Counted from the first letter of the stretch, positions 7,363 through 16,271 are shown. The stretch is DNA of 57,004 bases from Pseudanabaena cinerea FACHB-1277 (GCF_014696345.1 NZ_JACJPY010000019.1:1-57004); one strand, 5' to 3'. Program-made: numbers and translations. Notes: generated by a model from the letters alone, not told the origin.

Positions 7363-9407
7363 CCTCTACGGCGAAAAACTTTGCTGGTCAAAATTTGCGA
7401 GGGCGATCGTTTAAGGGGCAACACCTCTCAGGGGCAGACTTTAGTGGTGCAGATCTGAGAGGCGCAGATTTTACAGATGCAATTTTAAGAGGGGCAAACT
7501 TCTCAAGAGTTAGAGCAGGTGTGCAGAAGCGTTGGCTTATGTTGCAGCTAATATTGTCTTGGATCTTGTCGGCATTGGCTGGCTTTATGTCAGCCTATGC
7601 AGGTTTGTTTGTAGCTGTTTTTCTCACCCCCACTAATATCAAAGCATATACGTTTGCCCCTGGAACTGCCGCAATTTTTATAATAGTTGCCATATTTATA
7701 GCAATTATTCAACAAGGATTTACTGCAAAATCTTTTGGTTTTGTTTCCGTTGCTGCTACTTTTTCTGTGGCAATAGTTGCTGTTTTCTCTGGTACTCTGG
7801 CTATAGTTGGTTCTGCGACTGTAGCTATTGCTGGTGTTATAGCTGTCTCTGCTGCTGGTGTTCTGGTAAGTTCTGTTGCTGTCGCTGGCACTGTGGCTAC
7901 AACTTTAGCCATTGTTGGATCTATGACTAGTGCTATAGCTGGCATTGTAGCTATGGTTGTGGCTGAGCAAAGAGCTGAAGCTTCTGTTGGTGCTATAGTC
8001 GGTGCTGTTGTCACCTTGCTAATCAGTGTTTATGTTACAAGGCGTACTTTAAAATATGATTCTAAATTCGATGTCTTGCTAAAATTCGGCATTGCATTTG
8101 CTGCTATTGGTGGTACAAGCTTTCGAGGTGCAGAGTTAAGCAAAGCTAATTTTAGAGAAGCTAGTTTAAAAAGCACCAATTTTCAAAATTCTCAGCAAAA
8201 AATCACTAATTTGCATCGTATTCTTTGGCAACAAGCCCAAAAATTAGAACTCGCTCTTTTAGGAACATCAATCTTAGCCAACCGAGAAGTACGCGAACTA
8301 TTAGTCACAGGCAAACCCAACTTAAGCAAATCCTACGAAGGCTTAAACCTGCGTGGTGCAAACCTTGACGGTGTTTATTTAGAAGGTGTCAACTTCAAAC
8401 GCGCCATCCTCAGCGAAGCAAGTTTCCGTAATGCAAATCTCCAATGGGTAAACCTCACCGAAGCTCAGGCGATTGGTACAGACTTCACAGGCGCACAAAT
8501 GACAGGCGTTTGCTTAGAAGGTTGGAGCTATGACCACACCACCAAACTCAATGATGTCGATTGTCGCTTTGTCTTTGAGCTAGAGCATCCCAACAACAAA
8601 GGTAGTCGCGAACGCCGTCCCCACGATCCAGAGAAAGAGTTTGAACAAGGTGACTTTACTAAACGCTACAGCGAAACTCTCAACGTCGTGCAGTTACTTA
8701 TGCGCAACGGCATCAACCGCGAAGCCTTCATCGCCGCATGGGAAAAGCTTACAAAAGAATATCCAGATATAAATCCTGACGACATTCAAGAAATCAAGAA
8801 AAAAGGGCAAGATGTCGAATTAACGATCGCCGTGCCAGAGGATACGGATAAAGGTCGAGTTGAACATATTTTTGATAGTAATTACGAAACCCAACTCAAG
8901 GAAATTGAATCGAAACATCAAGCTCGGTTATTAGAGGAGAAAGATCGAACTATTGAGACTATGAAAGATATGTACTTTGCCTTAGCTGAGGCAAAGAAAG
9001 GTGATGTTACAGTAATTACACAAACAGAGGCAAAAAGCATGGCAGAACAGAATCCCGTCACTTTCACAGCAAGAGATATCACTAACAGCGTAGTTAATCT
9101 CGGCAAAATCAAAGGCAATGTTACCAATGCGATTAATCAAATCCCAAACAAAGAAGACAGTGGCGACATCAAAACCCTCTTAACCCAACTGCAAGAAGCA
9201 ATTAGTGCTGATAAAGATCTTGCCGATGAAGACAAAGCCGATGCTCTCGAACAAGTCGAAAATCTTGCCAAAATCGCCCTTCACGACAAACCCGCAGAAA
9301 AACCAACCCTTGCCAGCAAAGCACTAAGAGCCTTAAAACGCATTATTGACAACATTCCCGCGATCGCCAAAATAGTCGAAACCGTGGGCAAAGCTTTCGG
9401 TGCATGA
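7359..9407 (+). CDS. Pentapeptide-membrane-pentapeptide protein with long C-terminal tail
   Basis: A 682-aa protein. Order: pentapeptide repeats (~8-48), a multi-pass hydrophobic region (~60-220) of Ala/Val/Ile/Gly, pentapeptide repeats (~245-275 and ~325-390), then a soluble tail. The tail has a charged helical part (~400-545, coiled-coil prone: YETQLKEIESKHQARLLEEK), a short VTFTARDITNSVVNLGKIKG motif, a helix-rich LLTQLQEAISADKDLADEDK segment, and a hydrophobic C-terminal helix (IIDNIPAIAKIVETVGKAFG). Tails of this kind recur in cyanobacterial multidomain proteins, which suggests an adaptor or oligomerisation module (inference). The paralogue at 4879-6063 lacks it. Start 7359 is supported by the duplicated leader. 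Confidence 0.8.
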   Translation: MTSTAKNFAGQNLRGRSFKGQHLSGADFSGADLRGADFTDAILRGANFSRVRAGVQKRWLMLQLILSWILSALAGFMSAYAGLFVAVFLTPTNIKAYTFAPGTAAIFIIVAIFIAIIQQGFTAKSFGFVSVAATFSVAIVAVFSGTLAIVGSATVAIAGVIAVSAAGVLVSSVAVAGTVATTLAIVGSMTSAIAGIVAMVVAEQRAEASVGAIVGAVVTLLISVYVTRRTLKYDSKFDVLLKFGIAFAAIGGTSFRGAELSKANFREASLKSTNFQNSQQKITNLHRILWQQAQKLELALLGTSILANREVRELLVTGKPNLSKSYEGLNLRGANLDGVYLEGVNFKRAILSEASFRNANLQWVNLTEAQAIGTDFTGAQMTGVCLEGWSYDHTTKLNDVDCRFVFELEHPNNKGSRERRPHDPEKEFEQGDFTKRYSETLNVVQLLMRNGINREAFIAAWEKLTKEYPDINPDDIQEIKKKGQDVELTIAVPEDTDKGRVEHIFDSNYETQLKEIESKHQARLLEEKDRTIETMKDMYFALAEAKKGDVTVITQTEAKSMAEQNPVTFTARDITNSVVNLGKIKGNVTNAINQIPNKEDSGDIKTLLTQLQEAISADKDLADEDKADALEQVENLAKIALHDKPAEKPTLASKALRALKRIIDNIPAIAKIVETVGKAFGA

Positions 9408-9445
9408 TGAAAGCATTAGGTATTTTAACTTTTGTGAATCTATTT

Positions 9446-10678
9446 CTAATCGCTGACATTGCCGACCAGCTTTTCGCCGATCGCGATCGCCCCTCCTGTT
9501 GCTAAAAAAGCGATCGCTGCGCCAAAAATTACTTGATCAATGGAAAGGACTGATGACTTCGGCACGAGATAGCCAAAAATAGCGATCGCCCCTGATAGTC
9601 CTGCAAAAAAAGTACCGACCGTTAAGCCGCCTAAACCCTTGGGAACCATCGTCAAAGCAAAGGCAACCATGCCATTATTGACGGCGCTGAGACAGGCGAT
9701 GAGAAAAATCAGAATCGGGATCAGGGCGATCGCGCTTAATCCTAGGGATAGTAACCAGATACCAACGGCTAAACCACCAAGGGCAACAATCATAATATGG
9801 GTATTGGCGAACTGCTTGGCAAGCTGTCCCATTGCGATCGCCATCCCTGCTTGCAAAATTAAGGCTATACCCAATAATGCTTCCCTAGTTAGACCTGTAA
9901 AACTGACGAGACTGGCGGTAAAGGTGCGGGGCATTACATCTCCCATCAGCAACCTTGATCCTAAGCCAATGCCAGCGCCAACCATTATCACGATCGCTAA
10001 ATTACGCCAAAAACCGAGAATCGGTAAATTTTCTTGATCGGGATTAAGCTGCTTGGGAATATAGGTCATGGCAAGCCGTAAACTGGCTACCCCTGCTAAT
10101 AGGCTAATGGAGGCGATCGTAAACGTTAGCGGTGCGCCCAACCCAAGGATAAATTGACTAGCAAGGGGACGGAGTGACCCAACTAAACCACCCACTAGGG
10201 TTAAAACACTGCCAGCTAATGCCAATTTTGTCGCCCCTGCAAAACTTCCTAAAAGGCAGATCACGGGACTGCGAAAGGTGGACATGATCAATGCCCATAG
10301 CACTGCCAACCAAGGCAATATCAACCTAACAACTTCATTAGCGCCACCAAAAATGACGATCGCAGGTAAACCCATAAATACCACCGTTGCGGCGATCGCC
10401 CCTGCAATCACCATTGGCATCCGTGAGCTATACCAACGCTGCCAGCGATCGGACAAAGCGCCAAATAGTGGCTCAATAATCACGGCGATCGCGCTTTCAA
10501 TTATCAATAGCAAAGATGCAAATTGTTGAGCTTGGTTGGGGGGATAGCTAAATACCTGCTCAATAAACTTGGGCAAGTAAGCACCATAGGCAATCCAAGT
10601 TAGGGAGATTGATCCCTGTACCGCCGCCAAGCTCCATACTTGCAGCCAACGCACCTGATTTGATGTGGCGATCGCCAT
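9446..10678 (-). CDS. Major facilitator superfamily transporter
   Basis: A 410-aa very hydrophobic protein with about 12 predicted membrane helices. The sequence IIEPLFGALSDRWQRWYSSR after the second helix is the MFS motif A (G-x-x-S-D-R-x-x-R/W-x-x-R). Substrate cannot be inferred. It faces leftwards and ends 38 bp after the stop of the convergent pentapeptide gene. Its start at 10678 lies 20 bp from the stop of the exported pentapeptide gene upstream on the same strand, so the two may be cotranscribed. Confidence 0.8.
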   Translation of the reverse strand: MAIATSNQVRWLQVWSLAAVQGSISLTWIAYGAYLPKFIEQVFSYPPNQAQQFASLLLIIESAIAVIIEPLFGALSDRWQRWYSSRMPMVIAGAIAATVVFMGLPAIVIFGGANEVVRLILPWLAVLWALIMSTFRSPVICLLGSFAGATKLALAGSVLTLVGGLVGSLRPLASQFILGLGAPLTFTIASISLLAGVASLRLAMTYIPKQLNPDQENLPILGFWRNLAIVIMVGAGIGLGSRLLMGDVMPRTFTASLVSFTGLTREALLGIALILQAGMAIAMGQLAKQFANTHIMIVALGGLAVGIWLLSLGLSAIALIPILIFLIACLSAVNNGMVAFALTMVPKGLGGLTVGTFFAGLSGAIAIFGYLVPKSSVLSIDQVIFGAAIAFLATGGAIAIGEKLVGNVSD

Positions 10679-10698
10679 TTATGACCTCAAGTAAAAAT

Positions 10699-11373
10699 TT
10701 AACGACAGCCTTGCAGCGACATTTTGCCATCGGGCATGGTCGCCCGACAGAGATTAGTTTGGCTCAAATCGACATTGGTGAGATTTGCCCCTGTCAAGTC
10801 GGCACGATAGAGATCTGCACCTCGCAAATTTGCACCCGTCAGATCCGCACCATAGAGACTAGCATGACGCAAAAAGGTATTGCTCAAATCTGCGCCTTTT
10901 AAGTTGGCATATACCAGTTCAATGTCAATTAAATTTGCACCTTTTAAATTTGCCTCCGTCAAATCCGCATATTTCCAACGACTATTGCGAGCATTTGCCC
11001 CCGACAAGTTCGCCTTAATCAGATCACCATTGATCAAAAATGTATTGCGTAAATCTGACTCACTGAGATCGGCTTCGCGAAAATCGGCATAGTACATCGT
11101 ACTAAAAGCTAAAATTGCTCCGACAAAAGAGCTTTTCTGCAAATTCGCCACATCCAAAAAAGACTCTCTGAGGTTTGCCCCATTAGCTTGCACACCACTT
11201 AGCTCACAACGCTGACAGGTGCGATGCTCTAAAAGGCTTTGGAAATGGGCAGCATTTTGAGCTTGGCTACTAGCAACATTAATCGTGGCGATCGCCGTAG
11301 CAACAGAGGCTAGAGCCATTGTAAAGGCAACTAAATTCTTCCGAAAACCTGTCCGAAACCTTATAAAATTCAT
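10699..11373 (-). CDS. Exported pentapeptide repeat protein
   Basis: A 224-aa protein. Residues 1-~38 form a signal peptide (basic FRTGFRKN, then a hydrophobic VAFTMALASVATAIATI and SSQAQNA as possible cleavage region). The mature part starts with SLLEHRTCQRCELSGVQANG, a Cys-x-x-Cys cap seen on many secreted cyanobacterial pentapeptide proteins, followed by about 25 A(D/N)Lxx repeats that should fold as a right-handed beta-helix. A last CRATMPDGKMSLQGC segment adds two cysteines. Periplasm or thylakoid lumen is the likely location. I chose ATG 11373 over a GTG 9 bp upstream. No enzymatic activity is expected. Confidence 0.8.
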   Translation of the reverse strand: MNFIRFRTGFRKNLVAFTMALASVATAIATINVASSQAQNAAHFQSLLEHRTCQRCELSGVQANGANLRESFLDVANLQKSSFVGAILAFSTMYYADFREADLSESDLRNTFLINGDLIKANLSGANARNSRWKYADLTEANLKGANLIDIELVYANLKGADLSNTFLRHASLYGADLTGANLRGADLYRADLTGANLTNVDLSQTNLCRATMPDGKMSLQGCR

Positions 11374-11574
11374 GCAAAGCACCTCAATAACACTTAAATT
11401 TGGCAGTTCTAAATTTGGCAGTCATTCGCACCCACTTACCTAATTGTTACCATACAGAACCGCCCCACAACACAGCAGAATGTCAGAAAAAGAATGATCA
11501 ACCACAAATGAGCTTCTAAATTCTTTAGCAACTGTTTAAAAAGTCTTGACCTTCGCTAACAATGCTGATTGCTA

Positions 11575-11580
11575 TATAAT
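11575..11580 (+). promoter_or_regulatory. Candidate -10 box of terC
   Basis: A perfect TATAAT lies 39 bp before the terC ATG. The nearest TTGACC (11546-11551) is 23 bp away, too far for a standard -35, so only the -10 element is proposed. No yybP-ykoY-like manganese riboswitch could be recognised in 11383-11619. Confidence 0.35.
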
Positions 11581-11619
11581 CAGAGTGTTTTGTTAATTTT
11601 TCCCAATGGATCGCCCTGC

Positions 11620-12312
11620 ATGATCGAACAGCTTTTAGAAACTAATGTCCCCTATTTTCGGATTGAAGTTATCCCCATATTGGTGGTGTTAATTCTGCTA
11701 GAAGCAATTCTGTCTGCCGATAATGCGATCGCCCTTGCGGCGATCGTCCGCAGTTTGCCAGACCCCAAACAAGAGGAATGGGCTTTGCGCTATGGTCTAA
11801 TCGGGGCATTTGTGCTGCGGGTGATCCTAATATTTACAGCAACTTGGGTAATTAAATATTGGCAATTTGAACTAGCGGGATCGCTATACTTGCTATGGCT
11901 TTCAGGAAAGTTTTTCTTGGAAAAATCACAGGAAAATCATGACACCCAACATCCTGTACGCATGGCAGATAAACTATGGCAGGTAGTCGCTTTAGTTTCC
12001 TTAACAGATTTAGCATTTTCCCTTGATAGCGTCACTGCTGCCGTAGCGGTCGCTGAAGAAACATGGCTAGTGCTTATCGGTGGGGTCGCAGGAATTATTA
12101 CATTACGATTTTTAGCAGGGCTATTTATCAAGTGGCTTGCCGAATTTACCCATTTAGAATCCGCAGGGTATTTGATCGTAGTTTTGGTAGGTTTACGCCT
12201 ATTTATTAAAGTGGTTGCCGATAGCCTAGTGCCGCCTGAATGGTTGATGCTTTCTTGCATTGGACTCGTATTTTTATGGGGATTTTCTAAACGCGAACCT
12301 AAAGTTGAATAA
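11620..12312 (+). CDS. TerC family integral membrane protein
   Basis: A 230-aa protein with about seven membrane helices. The diagnostic TerC motif LEAILSADNAIALAAIV appears in the first helix and is echoed by SLTDLAFSLDSVTAAVAVAE in the second half; the acidic residues in these helices are the conserved metal-site candidates. TerC proteins in several bacteria act in manganese efflux or metal loading of exported proteins; the substrate here is inferred only by family. I chose ATG 11620, because an upstream TTG would place the start before the -10 box. A terminator-like hairpin follows directly. Confidence 0.85.
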   Translation: MIEQLLETNVPYFRIEVIPILVVLILLEAILSADNAIALAAIVRSLPDPKQEEWALRYGLIGAFVLRVILIFTATWVIKYWQFELAGSLYLLWLSGKFFLEKSQENHDTQHPVRMADKLWQVVALVSLTDLAFSLDSVTAAVAVAEETWLVLIGGVAGIITLRFLAGLFIKWLAEFTHLESAGYLIVVLVGLRLFIKVVADSLVPPEWLMLSCIGLVFLWGFSKREPKVE

Positions 12313-12354
12313 AAAATTTAAAAGCATTGCTTAGCAACACTTTCAAATTTTTTT
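12313..12354 (+). terminator. Hairpin after terC, member of a small repeat family
   Basis: AAAATTT...AAAGCATTGC, loop TTA, then GCAACACTTTCAAATTTTTT. It is an imperfect stem with three mismatches, ending in a T run, immediately after the terC stop. The core on the opposite strand (TTTGAAAGTGTTGCTAAGCA) resembles the hairpins at 42111 and 52716. Confidence 0.6.
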
Positions 12355-12442
12355 GTTATGAAATTTTTGTTGTGAATTGTTTGCTCGATAGTTACTGTAA
12401 TGTAAGTTAGATAATGCACAGCTAGATAGCAAGGACAGCTTG

Positions 12443-12829
12443 ATGTTTGAATATCCTGAAGACCTTAAATATACAAATTCCCACGAATATATCCGCTTAG
12501 ATGGCGATGTTGCCACTGTCGGGATCACTGCCTTTGCGATCGATCAATTGGGCGATATTGTATTTTTGGATTTGCCAGAGATTGGTACGACGATCGAGAA
12601 GGGGCAGCCATTCGGCACAATTGAATCTGTAAAGGCAGTGGAGGATATCTATGCACCTGTCACGGGGACAGTGTTGGAGGCAAATACTGATTTGATCGAT
12701 GCCCCAGAAACCATAGGCGAAGATCCCTACGGCAAGTCTTGGTTGTTGAAGGTGAGCATTACCGATGCAACGGAGCTTGATGGGGCAATGACATCGGCGG
12801 TATATCAACAAAAGGTGGAAGGCAATTAA
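12443..12829 (+). CDS. gcvH: Glycine cleavage system H protein
   Basis: A 128-aa lipoyl carrier that shuttles the aminomethyl group between the P, T and L proteins of glycine cleavage (photorespiratory glycine decarboxylation in cyanobacteria). The motif [20 protein letters not shown] contains the lipoylated lysine. The N terminus [19 protein letters not shown] and the middle [20 protein letters not shown] are typical, and length is normal. Start: ATG 12443, preceded by AAGGACAGCT; a TTG directly upstream is less likely. gcvT, gcvP and a glycine riboswitch are not seen nearby. A strong terminator follows, so the gene is probably monocistronic. Confidence 0.97.
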   Translation: MFEYPEDLKYTNSHEYIRLDGDVATVGITAFAIDQLGDIVFLDLPEIGTTIEKGQPFGTIESVKAVEDIYAPVTGTVLEANTDLIDAPETIGEDPYGKSWLLKVSITDATELDGAMTSAVYQQKVEGN

Positions 12830-12866
12830 CAACAAAGGCAGTGCTTAGCACTGCCTTTGTTGTTTA
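12830..12866 (+). terminator. Rho-independent terminator of gcvH
   Basis: A perfect 15-bp stem (CAACAAAGGCAGTGC / GCACTGCCTTTGTTG) with a TTA loop starts one base after the gcvH stop and is followed by TTT. It is the clearest terminator in this part of the window. Confidence 0.9.
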
Positions 12867-12884
12867 AACTGCATTACAAGCAAC

Positions 12885-12970
12885 GGAGAGAGGGAGATTC
12901 GAACTCCCGTTAGGTGTGACCCTAAATCTGATTTCGAGTCAGACGCATTCAACCACTCTGCCATCTCTCC
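12885..12970 (-). tRNA. tRNA-Ser (anticodon CGA)
   Basis: The reverse strand reads GGAGAGATGGCAGAGTGG at the 5' side and closes with CTCTCTCC. The anticodon arm is TCTGA-CTCGAAA-TCAGA, giving CGA. The long variable arm between the anticodon and T arms (TTTAGGGTCACACCTAACGG region) and the GTTCGAATC T-loop fit a class II serine tRNA of 86 nt. The CCA end is not encoded. Confidence 0.93.
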
Positions 12971-13296
12971 ATAACAAAGCAAAGACTAAGATATCACATA
13001 GCCATTGGCGATCGCAAGTTCTGATAAATCGAAAAAATAGCCATACCACTGATTGATTAGGCAATAACATGGTGATAATAGGCTAAATAATTACTAAAAA
13101 ACATAGTGCTAAGCAAGGGGCGATCGCAGAATTTGAGCAAAAGTTACAAAATTTTAAGGTTTTAGGGATATCCAAAAAGAGTATATCTCTCCCTAAATAT
13201 AGATGACGATCCCATCGGGTAAACCTAGTGTGAGTTAGCGATAAGTTAAAAGCTTCAAGCTAAACCCATTAAAAAAGTAGAATTCAAGTGTTACCC
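12971..13296. other. Intergenic region without a recognised gene
   Basis: About 325 bp between tRNA-Ser and a small ORF. It contains one HIP1-like GCGATCGC and AT-rich stretches, but I see no convincing ORF, structured RNA or terminator. The promoter of the leftward tRNA-Ser must lie here. Confidence 0.5.
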
Positions 13297-13479
13297 ATGA
13301 TTCATCAATTAGCAGTGCGCTTAGGTGTATCGTGTATGTTGCTCGCCACTCTGCCCCTTGCCACTGACGAGCTCGTTAGATACACGCAAGCCCCCCATAT
13401 TTTCTCAGGGATCGGGGCGATCGCCTCATGTATAGGAGCCTGCATCCCCGTATTAAGCCTACTCCGCAACTCCGATTAG
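13297..13479 (+). CDS. Small hypothetical membrane protein
   Basis: A 60-aa frame with two hydrophobic stretches (LGVSCMLLATLPLA and IFSGIGAIASCIGACIPVLS) and three cysteines. It could be a small two-helix membrane protein. No family is recognised. An upstream GTG at 13288 is an alternative start. Heptamer repeats begin five bases after the stop. Coding status is uncertain. Confidence 0.4.
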   Translation: MIHQLAVRLGVSCMLLATLPLATDELVRYTQAPHIFSGIGAIASCIGACIPVLSLLRNSD

Positions 13480-13483
13480 TTAT

Positions 13484-13574
13484 TTAGCTGTTAGCTGTTA
13501 GTTGTTAGTTGTTAGTTGTTAGCTGTTAGCTGTTAGCTGTTAGCTTTTTCCTTTTTCCTTTTTCCTTTTTCCTT
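13484..13574. repeat. Tandem heptanucleotide repeats
   Basis: Eight consecutive copies of TTAG(C/T)TG (13484-13539) run into four copies of TTTTTCC (13545-13572). Both motifs have a period of 7 bp although their sequences differ. Short tandemly repeated repetitive heptamers of this kind are known in filamentous cyanobacteria. The array lies just downstream of ycf35, whose stop codon is near 13578. Confidence 0.9.
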
Positions 13575-13577
13575 AAA

Positions 13578-13952
13578 TTACCCCCACCGTCCCACCACAA
13601 TTCTGATCGTGCCATCTTCCAAAACTTCCTGTTGTTCGATGGCAAACCCCTGTTGACTAGCACTTTGCAATACTATTTTGGTCGCATATTGTTGATTAAC
13701 CGCCGCCACAAATTCTTCAACATTCAGTGCCACGCCGTACAAATCCGTAATCATTTCATAGCGATCGCCCACCTGCCGAAAACCGATATCATAGCCATTG
13801 GGCATGGGGATCACATATTCTGCAATGGTCGTACTGCCCAAATATCCCCGCGCTAGGGTATTTTCCTGAACGGGATAGCCTAGCTCTTTGAGGGCTTGCT
13901 TGAGTAAGTCACCATTTTTAATTTCAATGGCGATCGTGGTGAAGTGAGACAT
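13578..13952 (-). CDS. ycf35: Ycf35 family protein (DUF1257)
   Basis: A 124-aa protein starting MSHFTTIAIEIKNGDLLKQA, matching Ycf35, which is conserved in cyanobacteria and red-lineage plastids. No catalytic motif is visible and its biochemical role is unclear. It lies 35 bp downstream of ycf46 on the same strand, and this pairing suggests a shared function. The end of the gene abuts the heptamer array. Confidence 0.9.
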   Translation of the reverse strand: MSHFTTIAIEIKNGDLLKQALKELGYPVQENTLARGYLGSTTIAEYVIPMPNGYDIGFRQVGDRYEMITDLYGVALNVEEFVAAVNQQYATKIVLQSASQQGFAIEQQEVLEDGTIRIVVGRWG

Positions 13953-13987
13953 AATTTTTAGAATGATGGCAAAGCGGGGCTTTTATA

Positions 13988-15607
13988 TCATTCTAAGTTA
14001 ATTGCAAATTTACGCAATTCTTGCAGTAACTGCTCATCGTTAGAGGCAGTACGTGCGCCAGACTCTGCCGCCCATTGCTTAAGCGATGCGATCTGTTGGG
14101 AGGCGATCGCGGCGAGAGGTACAGTCTCCTCAATGGCGCTGATGATATCTTCGCTGGTGAAGTCTTCGCGGTTGCCAACTGTGCCACGCCCAAAGGCGCG
14201 ATGGATGCCATCAATGATTACTTGTTCGATTTCTGCACCGCTAAAATTTTTGGTGTGACGAGCGAGGAGCGCCAAATCGAATTCACGGATACGGCTAGGG
14301 CGCAGTTTTTGCAGATGCACTTTAAAAATTTCTTGACGTTCCGATTCTGTGGGCAGATTCAAAAAGAAGATTTCATCAAAGCGCCCCTTTCGCAATAGCT
14401 CCGCAGGTAAAATCTGCACATTATTGGCAGTGGCGACAATGAAGACGGGGGCGGTCTTTTCCTGCATCCAGGTGATCAATGTGCCGAAAACGCGCCGACT
14501 TGCGCCAGAGTCACCATCACTCGCCATATTCGGATTGCCAAAGGCTTTGTCAATTTCATCGATCCACAACACACAGGGGGCAGTTGCCTCCGCAAGTTGG
14601 ATCATTTGCCGCATTCGACTTTCGCTCTCACCCACATAACTGCCAAACATGCGCCCGATGTCTAGGCGCAACAGGGGTAAACGCCATTCATGGGCGATCG
14701 TTTTTGCCGATAGAGATTTGCCCGTGCCTTGGATGCCCACGAGCAGCACCCCTTTAGGGGTGGGGATGCCATAGCGTTTTGCCTCTTCGGTAAAGGCATC
14801 GCGGCGAATTCGCACCCATTGTTTGAGGTTGTCGAGTCCGCCCACATTTTTTAAGGATTCATTGACCGTAAAAAATTCTAAAATGCCTGTTTGCCTAATC
14901 GCCTGTTGCTTTTCCGCCAGCACCGCATCAATATCTCCGTCATTGACCTGCTCTTTTTCGGCGATCGCTTTGGCTAAGACGCGCTGAATACGGGTACGAC
15001 TCAAGCCCTGACAGGCACGTACCAACTGCTCCCAAGCCAGCTCCGAGAGGTTGAGTTTATTGGGGGCGATTTTTTGTTGGATTAGATAGCTAATTTCAGC
15101 GATCGCGGGCAATGGAAAATCGATCGCCGTAATCTCTTCGGTGAGTTCGGGCGGAATTTCTAAAACATGGCTCGTGAGGATAATCGTGCGGCGATCGCGC
15201 TTGAGATCCCTTGCTAAGTTTTTGAGTTCGCGAATGATGGCAATGTGGCGATCGTGGTCGGGATATTTGAGGATCGGATGCAAGTCGCGCAAGACATAAA
15301 TAGCATTGTCATTATCTTGGACTGCCTTATCACGCTGCCCAATGCGCGACAGTGCCGCCATCAATGAGCCTTTGTCTGCACCATTATCCGTCCAACCCCG
15401 CGCCATATCCCAGAATAAAATCCGCCGACTGGGACTAGATTGCAGTGCTACCTCGATCAAAATCTCTTCAACAGGTTCTTCTTCGGCAGTCACCACATAA
15501 ATAATCGGATATTTGGCACGCAAAAGCAGATCAAACTGAGCTATTAGGGTTTGATATACTTTGATTTTGCTATGGTTAATAGCGGCTAAAGGCGGATTTG
15601 GCGACAT
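13988..15607 (-). CDS. ycf46: Ycf46, AAA-family ATPase
   Basis: A 539-aa protein with an N-terminal domain (~1-200: a region like the ATPase core but without its P-loop) and a C-terminal AAA module. The Walker A is GVLLVGIQGTGKS near residue 290, Walker B is CVLWIDEIDKAF near 345, and sensor and arginine-finger regions follow (SRRVFGTLITW, RKGRFDEIFFL). Ycf46 is conserved in cyanobacteria and red-algal plastids and has been linked to inorganic-carbon use in Synechocystis. I chose ATG 15607 (MSPNPPLAAI); an in-frame start at 15769 adds 54 residues that look like upstream DNA and include a repeated intergenic motif. Ycf35 follows in the same operon. Confidence 0.9.
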   Translation of the reverse strand: MSPNPPLAAINHSKIKVYQTLIAQFDLLLRAKYPIIYVVTAEEEPVEEILIEVALQSSPSRRILFWDMARGWTDNGADKGSLMAALSRIGQRDKAVQDNDNAIYVLRDLHPILKYPDHDRHIAIIRELKNLARDLKRDRRTIILTSHVLEIPPELTEEITAIDFPLPAIAEISYLIQQKIAPNKLNLSELAWEQLVRACQGLSRTRIQRVLAKAIAEKEQVNDGDIDAVLAEKQQAIRQTGILEFFTVNESLKNVGGLDNLKQWVRIRRDAFTEEAKRYGIPTPKGVLLVGIQGTGKSLSAKTIAHEWRLPLLRLDIGRMFGSYVGESESRMRQMIQLAEATAPCVLWIDEIDKAFGNPNMASDGDSGASRRVFGTLITWMQEKTAPVFIVATANNVQILPAELLRKGRFDEIFFLNLPTESERQEIFKVHLQKLRPSRIREFDLALLARHTKNFSGAEIEQVIIDGIHRAFGRGTVGNREDFTSEDIISAIEETVPLAAIASQQIASLKQWAAESGARTASNDEQLLQELRKFAINLE

Positions 15608-15872
15608 ACCTATCGAAGCTTTGAGCAGTACAGAGGAGTTTGTGAAAACGTTGCGGTGGGCTGCTTTTAAAAAATTCTCTGGTTTTAAATCAGCGCAAAG
15701 GGCTGCAACCGCAGTATAGCATTGGTGATTGACTGACAAGTCTCCCTCAAAAGCAGACAAGATGCCCACGCTACAGGGATTTTAAATTTGCAATTTTGAC
15801 AGGGTTGATCGTGATTAGCTTTTTCTCTGCTTCAACGATGCAGGCTTTAACCAGTGTTGTCGGCAATAGGGC

Positions 15873-16271
15873 TTGAATGGGGCTTTATTAGATAAAATTC
15901 GTTTACCTGTAAGCATTTTTCCAGTCTCAATGATTGCGGCGGCGGAATTGCAAGATTATCGATTTGTGCCTGTCAAGGGGCTATCTTCAGGTATGGTGGC
16001 AAGATTAGGCTTTGCGATCGCCACGGATATTCAACCAGAAATATTAATTCTTGATGAGGTATTATCAGTGGGGGACGAAAGCTTTAGGCATAAGTGTCAA
16101 CGCCGTATTGATCAATTCTGGGATTCCCACGTCACAATTTTAGTGGTATCTCATTCCATGGATTTTATTCAAAGCTCCTGTGATCAGGCAATTTGGCTCA
16201 GTAAAGGCAATCTTAAATTAGCAGGCAACTCAAAGGAAGTTGTAAAATCCTATTTAGAAAGTGTTACTTGA
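15873..16271 (+). pseudogene. Wzt-type ABC transporter ATPase, C-terminal remnant
   Basis: The frame keeps the ABC signature (KGLSSGMVARLGFAIATDIQ), Walker B (EILILDEVLSVGD) and H-loop (ILVVSHSMDFIQ) of a polysaccharide-export ATPase and ends normally. The Walker A half is missing: similarity starts near residue 29 of the frame (ELQDYRFVPVKGLSSG), preceded by unrelated sequence. It cannot bind ATP productively. It lacks the extra cargo-binding domain of the intact Wzt at 20551. It looks like debris of an earlier export cluster at this locus. Confidence 0.8.

Noticed and set aside
7709-8014. Leftward 101-aa Thr/Ala-rich frame inside the pentapeptide protein
   Set aside because: It is an antisense shadow of the repetitive Ala/Val/Gly membrane region, with no start context or family.
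11383-11619. Manganese (yybP-ykoY) riboswitch before terC
   Set aside because: I could not find the conserved stem and loop sequences; only a -10-like TATAAT is visible.
12355-12442. Glycine riboswitch before gcvH
   Set aside because: The gap is under 100 bp and shows no tandem aptamer-like structure.
13484-13574. CRISPR array
   Set aside because: Units are 7 bp in direct succession without spacers; no cas genes are present anywhere in the window.
15608-15769. 54-residue N-terminal extension of Ycf46
   Set aside because: It has no Ycf46-like sequence and includes an intergenic motif that recurs at 42168.
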